A DNA stretch of 64,000 nt from Sphingomonas sp. QA11 (GTDB taxonomy: Bacteria; Pseudomonadota; Alphaproteobacteria; Sphingomonadales; Sphingomonadaceae): contig NZ_CP098774.1 in assembly GCF_028473665.1 (NCBI RefSeq), positions 3,314,501 to 3,378,500 of the forward strand. The letters run 5' to 3'. Below the pieces are notes generated by a model, which saw only the letters and a program-made list of their open reading frames with translations, was not told where the DNA came from and ran no database searches. Made by a program: the position numbers and the translations under genes. Positions 37,654 through 44,761 of the stretch are shown one piece after another (position 1 is the first letter of the stretch; each line of letters starts with the position of its first letter).

Positions 37654-37965
37654 TCAAGCTACCAATGATCCGCCCTTCTGAGTCAGGCCGGCCAAGCGGT
37701 CGTGTATGATCATGTCGGCCTGCTCCATGATCCCCGCGATCAGATCGGCAACAGTCGGGATGTCGCTGATCAGGCCGGCCACCATTCCGCAACTCCACGC
37801 GCCGGCCTCCATGTCGCCGTCCTTCATGACCCGGGAATAGACGCCCGCCACTTCCTCCATGATGTCCTCGAACCTGATCGAATTCCCTATGTCGCGTTCC
37901 TTCGCGAGCAGCCGTTCCACGCCCGCGTTGTTCAGGACTCTCTCCGTATTCCGCAGCGGTCGCAT
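37654..37965 (-). pseudogene. Nitronate monooxygenase (NPD-like), C-terminal fragment
   Basis: The 103 residues (MRPLRNTERVLNNAG, FEDIMEEVAGVYSRVMKDGDMEAGAWSCG-type block, VADLIAGIMEQADMIIHDRL) match the end of 2-nitropropane-dioxygenase-like enzymes. The FMN-binding TIM barrel, about 220 residues, is missing; homology stops near 37970. It is probably non-functional and lies on the same strand as HxlR. Confidence 0.7.
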
Positions 37966-38136
37966 GACTATAGGCGCGCCCGATCAGCCGTCCGCCCCTC
38001 CCTTTACCCGCAGACTCGACGCCGTCCGGTGCGCGGGGCGCTGGATTGCGAATCAGGAGGAGACTTGTGACCACGATTTAACTTGTAGCTTTCAGAGATC
38101 GCCGCCAGTTCGCTTCACATAACGGGGGTGGTTTAC

Positions 38137-39405
38137 ATGATTCTGAAATCGATTGCGGCGGCCTTGGCGCTCGCAAACCTGTGCGCGGCTTCCGCGCACG
38201 CCGAGACAATTGCACCGCTTACGCTTGCTGACCGCATTGCGCAGGCCGGGGCGCCGCTGACTGTCCGGCCGGAAGGCTTCTCGGGTCCGGGAGCCGCGAT
38301 ACTGGCGGAAGCGATAGACGCCAGCCGGTACGTCCTCGTCGGCGAGAGCCATTTTTCGCGCGAGATTCCGGCCTTCACCACGAACATCTGTCGATTGATG
38401 GCGGCGGGCGGCCTGACGGCCATGGCCGTCGAGATGGGGCCGGAGGCCGCTGGAGCGGTCAATGCACGGCTGAGGGCGCCGAACCGGGAACAGCAGATTT
38501 CTGACTTCATGAGCGCCCATCCCGACGCCATGGCCTTCCTCAACTTCCGCGACGAGGGGCAGACGGCGGCCGATTGCGCGGGTGTCGCCGGGCCGGATTT
38601 CAAGCTTTGGGGGCTGGACCAGGAGTTCTTCGGCGCGAGCGGCTATTTGCTCGAACAGATGCTGGCGGCCGGTCCAGGACCGCTCGCCCGCGCCCGGATC
38701 GAAGCGCTGGCCGAACAGGAGCGGACGGCGATGAAGGTCGCGCTCACCTCCCATTCGCCCGAGGACCTGTTTCTGTTCAAGGCCACCGATGCGACGCTGG
38801 ATCAGGCGGGGGCAGCCATCGACCAGGACGGCGGCGACCGGGCCAAGGCGCTGTTCGCCGCCTTGCGCGAAACACGCGCTATCTATCAGGCGTCGCAGTC
38901 CCGCCGTGGCGATCCGAACGGGCGCAGGGCGCGGCTGATGAAGCGAACGCTGGCCACGCATTTCGCCAAGGCGCCGCAGGCGCGCGTGCTGATGAAGTTC
39001 GGCGCCTGGCATCTCTACAAGGGCTACAATCCACTCGGCCAGCGCGACCTGGGCAATTTCGTCGCCGAGCATGCCGACGGAGAGGGCGTGAAATCACTCA
39101 ACCTCATCGTCGTTGGCGCGAAAGGCGTGGAAGCCAGATACAACGGGGTCGGCCGCCAAGTTGCCGTGCGCGACTTCGATGCGACGACAGGCAAGGGCAG
39201 CGGCTGGCGCAAGGATGTGATGCTGGCCCGCCCCTCGGACACGCCGCCGGGCGCTTGGTTCCTGGTGGATCTGCGCCGTTTGCGCAGCGACGATCTGGAA
39301 GCCCTGACGCCTGAATGGCGCGCGCTCATCCGCGGCTACGACCTCGCCGTTGTCGCGCCGGAACTGTCTACGTCCACCGTGTTGGGGGTTCATGACGCCC
39401 CCTAG
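38137..39405 (+). CDS. Secreted EreA/ChaN-like protein of unknown substrate
   Basis: The 422-residue protein has a signal peptide (MILKSIAAALALANLCAASAHA). Its first conserved block, YVLVGESHFSREIPAF, and AMAVEMGPEAAGAVNARL resemble the His/Glu-bearing blocks of erythromycin-esterase-like and ChaN/Tiki-like proteins. Later come VLMKFGAWHLYKGYNPLG and a C-terminal Arg-rich helix. The family placement is tentative. GGGGG precedes ATG 38137. Its TAG stop lies at the very edge of an IS5-family remnant, so the last residues may not be original. Confidence 0.65.
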   Translation: MILKSIAAALALANLCAASAHAETIAPLTLADRIAQAGAPLTVRPEGFSGPGAAILAEAIDASRYVLVGESHFSREIPAFTTNICRLMAAGGLTAMAVEMGPEAAGAVNARLRAPNREQQISDFMSAHPDAMAFLNFRDEGQTAADCAGVAGPDFKLWGLDQEFFGASGYLLEQMLAAGPGPLARARIEALAEQERTAMKVALTSHSPEDLFLFKATDATLDQAGAAIDQDGGDRAKALFAALRETRAIYQASQSRRGDPNGRRARLMKRTLATHFAKAPQARVLMKFGAWHLYKGYNPLGQRDLGNFVAEHADGEGVKSLNLIVVGAKGVEARYNGVGRQVAVRDFDATTGKGSGWRKDVMLARPSDTPPGAWFLVDLRRLRSDDLEALTPEWRALIRGYDLAVVAPELSTSTVLGVHDAP

Positions 39406-39696
39406 GGTCAGGACCATTGATATGAGAGGCTTGATTTGATTCAGGCTCCGCAAGGAGGCTGGGTATGAGCGACCCGTACTGGTTGACGGACGAGCAGATG
39501 GCGCAGCGTGAGCCGTATTTCCCCAAGAGCCACGGCAAGCCCCGGGTGGACGATCGGGCGCGCCAAGGATGGCATGAATCCCAAAGGCTGGTCCCGCGTC
39601 GCCGCCCGCTAAGACCGATGCCCAACCGCCTTCTTCTCCGCCACCGCTCTCGCGGCCTCCGTCATCTTCTGGCTGTGATCAATGGATTCCGACCCC
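39405..39696 (+). mobile_element. IS5-family element with large internal deletion
   Basis: The left end GGGTCAGGACCATTGAT (39405-39421) and the right end ATCAATGGATTCCGACCC (about 39679-39695) are both kept. Between them a transposase start (MSDPYWLTDEQMAQREPYFP, ATG 39464) runs about 31 residues and then jumps to the 3' end of the gene, which is frameshifted and has a stop. About two thirds of the element is lost. This MITE-like form could move only with help in trans. Confidence 0.8.
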
Positions 39697-39730
39697 AGAC
39701 ATCTGCCTTCCGGGGAAGGAAGAGCGGCGC

Positions 39731-40378
39731 TCAGCCGATATGCACCGCGAGCCACACGGTCGGCTCATCCCTGGCAGTGTAGGTCACCCAGTGTCGCTGG
39801 CCGCCCGCGATCGTCAGATGGTCGCCCGGCCGGAGTGTCACCGCCGCGGAATCCTCGATCCTGATCCCCGCCTCGCCCATCAGCAGCACAACCCATTCGT
39901 CCTGCTCCTGCACCATTGGTTCATCCTCGGGCGTCGCCTGGCCGTTCGACACGATCCGTTCGATCCGCACGCCGGGCCGGTCGAGCAGCCCGGTAAAGGC
40001 CTCGGCCCGTCGCGCCGCCGGGAGCTTCGCGAACAGATTGGCGACCGCCACCTTGAGTTTCGGTTTCGGTTTCGGCTTGGGCTTCGGCGCCGGTTCGGGT
40101 CGAGCCTCAGCCTCAGGCTCAGGCACAACCTTTCGCGCCTTGACCGTCCCCGCGGAGCTTTTCCAGGTCGCGCGCATCGCATCGCGCAGGAAGGTCTCGA
40201 CTTCCTCGGCGCTTGCCTCGAGCCCCGCGGCGCCGATGCCAAGCACCGGCTTGCCCGCCGCATCGACCAGGCCGTAGCGGCCGAAATCGCCGCCCGGCTG
40301 GCGCCGCCGCGACGTCTTGAGCGTCAATCCCCGATGCCGCGCCATCTCGCGCAGCGCCTTGTTCTTCTCGTCGGCCAT
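39731..40378 (-). CDS. Cupin-domain protein with N-terminal conserved domain and KP-rich linker
   Basis: The 215-residue protein has an N-terminal domain (MADEKNKALREMARHRGLTL, GDFGRYGLVDAAGKPVLGIG), a linker of alternating Lys and Pro (about 95-110), and a C-terminal cupin (ERIVSNGQATPEDEPMVQEQDEWVVLLMGEAGIRI, then LRPGDHLTIAGGQRHWV). The second cupin motif is normal; the first has Gln/Glu in place of the usual His pair, so metal binding is doubtful. It is divergent from tgt, 72 bp apart. The role is unknown. Confidence 0.8.
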   Translation of the reverse strand: MADEKNKALREMARHRGLTLKTSRRRQPGGDFGRYGLVDAAGKPVLGIGAAGLEASAEEVETFLRDAMRATWKSSAGTVKARKVVPEPEAEARPEPAPKPKPKPKPKLKVAVANLFAKLPAARRAEAFTGLLDRPGVRIERIVSNGQATPEDEPMVQEQDEWVVLLMGEAGIRIEDSAAVTLRPGDHLTIAGGQRHWVTYTARDEPTVWLAVHIG

Positions 40379-40450
40379 GATGAGCCAATGTCTAGGCCGG
40401 CGATGCGTTGCGTGTCGACATTAGCCGACTTCCGCCGCTAGAGGCACATC

Positions 40451-41590
40451 ATGTCCCCGCGTTTCGAGTTCACCATCAACGCCACCGATGGCAAGGCCCG
40501 CACCGGCGAGATCGCCATGCGGCGCGGCACGATCCGCACCCCGGCCTTCATGCCGGTGGGCACCGCCGCGACAGTCAAGGCGGTGAAGCCAGCCGATGTG
40601 CGCGCGGCGGGCGCCGACATCATCCTGGGCAACACCTATCACCTGATGCTCCGCCCCGGCGCCGAGCGAGTCGCGCGACTCGGCGGGCTGCACGGCTTCA
40701 TGGGCTGGGACCGGCCGATCCTGACCGACAGCGGCGGTTATCAGGTGATGAGCCTGAGCGACCTGACCACCCGGTCCGAAGACGGCGTGACCTTCAAGAG
40801 CCATCTCGACGGATCGCGCCACACCCTCTCGCCGGAGCGCTCGATCGAGATCCAGCGGCTGCTCGGCTCCGATATCGTCATGGCGTTCGACGAGCTGGTG
40901 CCGACCACCTCGACGAAAGAGGTTCAGGCCGCCGCCATGGCGCGGTCGATGCGCTGGGCGAAACGCAGCCGCGCCGCGTTCGACGGCGGCGGCGCGCATG
41001 CCGAGGGCGCCGCGATCTTCGGCATCCAGCAGGGCGCGCTCGACGAGACGCTGCGCGGCGAGAGCGCGCGGGCACTGACCGATATCGGTTTCGACGGCTA
41101 TGCGGTCGGCGGGCTCGCGGTCGGCGAAGGACAGGAGGCGATGTTCGGCTGCCTCGATTTCGCGCCGGGCCAGCTTCCCGCCGACAAGCCGCGCTACCTG
41201 ATGGGCGTCGGCAAGCCCGACGACATCGTCGGCGCGGTCGAGCGCGGTATCGACATGTTCGACTGCGTGCTGCCGACCCGGTCCGGCCGCACCGGCCAGG
41301 CCTTCACCCGGGGCGGTCCGATCAACATCCGCAACGCGAAATTCGCCGAGGATCAGGGGCCGCTCGACCCTTCCTGCCCCTGCCCGGTCTGCGGCACCTG
41401 GAGCCGTGCCTATCTCCATCATCTGGTCCGCGCCGGCGAGATTCTCGGCGCGATGCTGATGACCGAGCATAATCTGTGGTTTTATCAGGTCTTGATGGCC
41501 GATCTTCGCGGCGCGATAGCAAGCGGACGGATCGCCGCCTTTGCCGATGCGTTCAGACGGGATTATGCAGGCCCGCCCAAGGGAGAGTAA
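40451..41590 (+). CDS. tgt: Queuine/preQ1 tRNA-ribosyltransferase (tRNA-guanine transglycosylase)
   Basis: The 379-residue TIM-barrel protein has [14 protein letters not shown] (first catalytic Asp), [31 protein letters not shown], the nucleophile Asp region [12 protein letters not shown], and the zinc site [17 protein letters not shown]. It swaps G34 of tRNAs with GUN anticodons for preQ1. It normally follows queA, which is 8.2 kb upstream here. Confidence 0.96.
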   Translation: MSPRFEFTINATDGKARTGEIAMRRGTIRTPAFMPVGTAATVKAVKPADVRAAGADIILGNTYHLMLRPGAERVARLGGLHGFMGWDRPILTDSGGYQVMSLSDLTTRSEDGVTFKSHLDGSRHTLSPERSIEIQRLLGSDIVMAFDELVPTTSTKEVQAAAMARSMRWAKRSRAAFDGGGAHAEGAAIFGIQQGALDETLRGESARALTDIGFDGYAVGGLAVGEGQEAMFGCLDFAPGQLPADKPRYLMGVGKPDDIVGAVERGIDMFDCVLPTRSGRTGQAFTRGGPINIRNAKFAEDQGPLDPSCPCPVCGTWSRAYLHHLVRAGEILGAMLMTEHNLWFYQVLMADLRGAIASGRIAAFADAFRRDYAGPPKGE

Positions 41591-41591
41591 C

Positions 41592-41792
41592 TTGGCTACC
41601 GACGACCAAGACGACACCAACGAGATCATCGCCGCCACCCGCGCTGCCAAGAAGCAGCGCGAGGCGGCTGCCGCGACCGGCGACACCGCCAAGGCGAAAC
41701 GCTGGCCGCTCACGACGATCGGACTGGGCATCGGCTCCGCCGCGGTCGTCGCCGCCCTGCTCTACGCCAACCGGTCGCGCCAGAAGCGCTGA
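41592..41792 (+). CDS. Small tail-anchored membrane protein, TTG start
   Basis: TTG 41592 is 1 bp after the tgt stop and is preceded by GGGAGAG, so the gene is translationally coupled to tgt. The 66-residue product has an acidic start (ATDDQDDTNEIIAATRAAKKQ) and one C-terminal transmembrane helix (TTIGLGIGSAAVVAALLYA) with a basic end. The function is unknown. Confidence 0.65.
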   Translation: MATDDQDDTNEIIAATRAAKKQREAAAATGDTAKAKRWPLTTIGLGIGSAAVVAALLYANRSRQKR

Positions 41793-41808
41793 TCAACGCG
41801 GCGGGCGG

Positions 41809-42636
41809 TCAGCCACCGCATCCGCCACAGCCCCCACCACCGCACCCGCCGCCACCGCCGTCGCTTGAACCGCTGCCGCTGTCGCCCGAACTTGCGGTGC
41901 GAAGCATGTGGAAGTCGGACCAGCCGGAACCCACCAGCACGCTCGTCCCGAACAGGGCGACCGCAAGGTCGGTCTCGGTCGTGGTCGGGGCGCGGCGCAG
42001 CCGGTCGGCATCCATCCTCGCCCGTTTCAGCGCGGCATGCCCGCCTTGCGTCCGCCGGTCGACCGCGATCCAACGGATCAGCGCGAAGATGGCGGTCAGG
42101 ATCAGCAGCAGCGTCAGATAGCCGACCGGCCGCCCGCGCTCGATGCCGATCAGCAGCTTGGTGCCGCCGAAGAGCAACAGCAGGAAATAGGGCAGCGTCT
42201 GCCAGAAACGCATCTGCAGGGTCAGGCCGTCATCCATCATAAGACCGGCGGCAACCAGCTTGCTCCGCACCGGCGATGAATAGGGTTTCAGCGCCCGTTC
42301 GATCAGCGGCCAGCGGAGTTCTCCCGGCAAGGCGAGCACGCTGCGCTCCGCCGGCGTCCTGCCCTCGTTGCGCAGCGCGGCGTGGAAGCCCTTCTTGCCG
42401 ATCATCACGAGCGCCCGCACCGCGAGCAGCCGCATCACCACGGCATCGGCAAAGCGCGACGCGCCGCCCGCCAGATAGGCAAGCTGGCCCGTCTCCTGGG
42501 CGCGTGCCGACCGCCCCTCCGGGCGCAGCCAGCGCGGGATGACGAAGCCGGCGATGATGGTGAGAACCAGGAAGAGCCCGTAAAGCTGGAGAAAGGGTCC
42601 GCCGGTCAGATCGAAGGGTCCGAGAGACATGGTCAT
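41809..42636 (-). CDS. TIGR04222-domain membrane protein with Gly/Cys-rich tail
   Basis: The 275-residue protein has an N-terminal transmembrane helix (FLQLYGLFLVLTIIAGFVI), a cytoplasmic domain and two further helices (about 145-200). It then has the TIGR04222 C-terminus, whose last 25 residues are nearly all Gly and Ser with four Cys in GGGCGGGG-type spacing. The family is of unknown function. Its start is 6 bp after the stop of a glycine-rich-domain gene, a frequent partner. Confidence 0.85.
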   Translation of the reverse strand: MTMSLGPFDLTGGPFLQLYGLFLVLTIIAGFVIPRWLRPEGRSARAQETGQLAYLAGGASRFADAVVMRLLAVRALVMIGKKGFHAALRNEGRTPAERSVLALPGELRWPLIERALKPYSSPVRSKLVAAGLMMDDGLTLQMRFWQTLPYFLLLLFGGTKLLIGIERGRPVGYLTLLLILTAIFALIRWIAVDRRTQGGHAALKRARMDADRLRRAPTTTETDLAVALFGTSVLVGSGWSDFHMLRTASSGDSGSGSSDGGGGGCGGGGCGGCGG

Positions 42637-42642
42637 GCTCCT

Positions 42643-43221
42643 CTACCGTGACACCGCAAACGCAAGGAGCGCCGCCGCTGCAATCAGCGTCGCCAGCAGC
42701 ACCGACAGCGCCCTGCGCCTGGGGATGATGAAGGCGTCGCGCGGGTGAACCCGGCGCGCCTGGGGATCGTCGATCAGTCGCCGTGCCCCGCCCGGCCAGA
42801 TGTCCGCCGGCGGCGCCTCGCCGAAAACCTGTTCATAGCGTTTCAACGTGTCGGCATATTGCTCGAAGAAGCGGCCGCGCTCTCCCGCCCCGCCCGCGGT
42901 CGGGCCGTGATGGAGCGGCCGGCCGAGGATTTCGGGGCAGAAGCGCTCCCAATAGTCCCGGCTGTAGGTCAGGTGCAGATGCCAGGCCTGATCGACCGCG
43001 TCTGAGGGGGTGGCTTCGCGGTCACCCGTGACGGCGAGGAAACAGAATTTCCTGTATTCATCGACCACCTGCGCGGCATGAGCCGTGCTCCACCCATTCT
43101 CTCGCGCGAGCCGTGCCGTGAAGGACAGCGCGGTGTCCTCGGGGCCGATGATATAGTGGGAAAGCGAGGCCCACACCGCGTGATCGCGATATGCTGCCGG
43201 CAGACGATTCGTCTCGCTCAT
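42643..43221 (-). CDS. Glycine-rich-domain (GRDP/DUF1399-like) protein
   Basis: The 192-residue protein has the family core VDEYRKFCFLAVTG, then SDAVDQAWHLHLTYSRDYWERFCPEILGRPLHHGP, with the conserved DxxWHxH pattern that may bind metal. It ends in a C-terminal transmembrane helix (LSVLLATLIAAAALLAFAV). It is in an operon with the TIGR04222 membrane protein, so both probably act at the inner membrane. The function is unknown. Confidence 0.83.
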   Translation of the reverse strand: MSETNRLPAAYRDHAVWASLSHYIIGPEDTALSFTARLARENGWSTAHAAQVVDEYRKFCFLAVTGDREATPSDAVDQAWHLHLTYSRDYWERFCPEILGRPLHHGPTAGGAGERGRFFEQYADTLKRYEQVFGEAPPADIWPGGARRLIDDPQARRVHPRDAFIIPRRRALSVLLATLIAAAALLAFAVSR

Positions 43222-43230
43222 CTGAATATC

Positions 43231-43245
43231 ATACTAATATAGTAT
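43231..43245. promoter_or_regulatory. AT-rich palindrome before the GRDP/TIGR04222 operon
   Basis: ATACTA-ata-TAGTAT is a perfect 15-bp palindrome only 9 bp before the ATG of the glycine-rich-domain gene, in a short AT-rich patch within GC-rich DNA. It likely overlaps the promoter and is a plausible repressor site. No regulator gene is adjacent. Confidence 0.5.
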
Positions 43246-43390
43246 ACTTTAAAGATCAAGAGCCACCACACACCGGACCCGCGCCTCGCCCCGGCCCGTT
43301 CACCTCGCAGATAGCTTGTCCCGCCTATCGCTTGTTCCGAAGCGATGCTGCGCGCCGGCCGCAGCCCGTGCGCCCGCGAAAGGTTCTTCG

Positions 43391-43894
43391 ATGCTCCGTA
43401 CCAACTCTCCGACTCTGGGCGCGATCCTCGCCCTGACATTTGCGACGCCGCTGCTTGCGCAGACAAGGACGCCTGCTGCACCGGCCGGCAACGTCACGCG
43501 CGCACAGGTCGAGGCACAGGTGAAGCAGGTGTTCGATCTTGCCGACACCAACAAGGACGGCTTCATGAGCCGCGCCGAATTCGCCAAGCGCATGGCCGCG
43601 GTGCTGAACCGGACCCCGCCAGGCACGGCCGGCGCGCCGTCACGGGAGCAGGCGCAGAAAATGCTCAATGCCGCCGACGCGGCCTTCAACGCAGTCGACA
43701 CCAATCACGACGGGAAGCTCAGCCGCAAGGAAGCGGGCGCACGCGCCCTGGCGGCATTCGACCTGATGGATACCAATCACGACGGCATCGTCACGCCCGC
43801 CGAGAAGCGCGCGGCGCGCAACGGCGCCGTGCCGATCGGTCCGGTCGGGCCGAACGGGCCGTCCGACGAGAGCAAGCCGCGCCGCGGCGGATGA
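43391..43894 (+). CDS. Secreted EF-hand calcium-binding protein
   Basis: The 167-residue protein has a signal peptide (ending ATPLLAQ) and three EF-hand loops (DTNKDGFMSRAEF, DTNHDGKLSRKEA, DTNHDGIVTPAEK). A Pro/Gly/Arg-rich tail (VGPNGPSDESKPRRGG) follows. It probably binds Ca2+ outside the cytoplasm. Confidence 0.87.
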   Translation: MLRTNSPTLGAILALTFATPLLAQTRTPAAPAGNVTRAQVEAQVKQVFDLADTNKDGFMSRAEFAKRMAAVLNRTPPGTAGAPSREQAQKMLNAADAAFNAVDTNHDGKLSRKEAGARALAAFDLMDTNHDGIVTPAEKRAARNGAVPIGPVGPNGPSDESKPRRGG

Positions 43895-43966
43895 TTCCGC
43901 CGCCTGGACTCAGGCCATGACGCGTGCTCGCTATCCCAGCGCGCTCCCGCCTGTTACCTCTCGTCC

Positions 43967-44641
43967 ATGAACATCCTCCTCTTCGGTGCGACTGGCATGG
44001 TCGGGCAGGGCGTCCTGCGCGAATGCCTGATTGATCCGGGCGTCGACCGGGTGGTCACGGTCGGCCGTGCTACGTCCGGACGGACTGACCCGAAACTCCG
44101 CGAAATCCTGCTGCCCGATCTGTTCGACATTGGCGGCGAGGCAGCTGAGCTGAGCGGCTTCGATGCCTGCTTCTTCTGCCTGGGCGTCTCGGCGGTCGGC
44201 ATGTCCGAGGCCGATTATACGCGCATCACCCACGACCTGACGGTGACGGCCGCCACGCTGCTCGCCGGACTCAATCCCGGCATGACCTTCATCTATGTGA
44301 CGGGCACCGGTACGGACAGCAGCGAGCGCGGCCGGATCATGTGGGCGCGGGTCAAGGGCCGGACCGAGAATGCCCTGTTCGCCCTGCCGTTCGCCGCCGC
44401 CTATATGTTCAGGCCGGGCTTCATCCAGCCACTCCACGGCATCGTCTCGAAAACGGGCTGGTATCGCGCCGCTTATGCCGTGACCGGGCCACTCGCCTCG
44501 GTGCTGGGCGCGCTATCCCCCGCGCTGGCGACCACAACCGAGAAGGTCGGGCGCGCCATGATCGCGGTCGCCCGGGGCGGCTATGCGAAGACGATCCTCG
44601 GCACCGCCGATATCAACCGGGCCGCCGATCCGAAGTGCTGA
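43967..44641 (+). CDS. NAD(P)-binding epimerase/dehydratase-like protein
   Basis: The 224-residue Rossmann protein has GATGMVGQGVLREC (GxxGxxG, about 8-21), CFFCLGVSAVGMSEADYTRITHDLTV and FIYVTGTGTDSSERGRIMWARVKGRTE, where the YxxxK of classical SDRs is replaced by a WxxxK-like pattern. It ends with a hydrophobic C-terminal segment. It is an atypical SDR whose substrate is unknown. Confidence 0.83.
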   Translation: MNILLFGATGMVGQGVLRECLIDPGVDRVVTVGRATSGRTDPKLREILLPDLFDIGGEAAELSGFDACFFCLGVSAVGMSEADYTRITHDLTVTAATLLAGLNPGMTFIYVTGTGTDSSERGRIMWARVKGRTENALFALPFAAAYMFRPGFIQPLHGIVSKTGWYRAAYAVTGPLASVLGALSPALATTTEKVGRAMIAVARGGYAKTILGTADINRAADPKC

Positions 44642-44761
44642 TGCCCGGGTATCCGGCATCAGGCACCGCGCAGCCGGTGTCCCGCAGAATTGACACAACC
44701 CGACCCCGGCGCGACACCAACCCGCAACCAGCCTCCTCCCGCAACACCGGAGTCATCGTTC

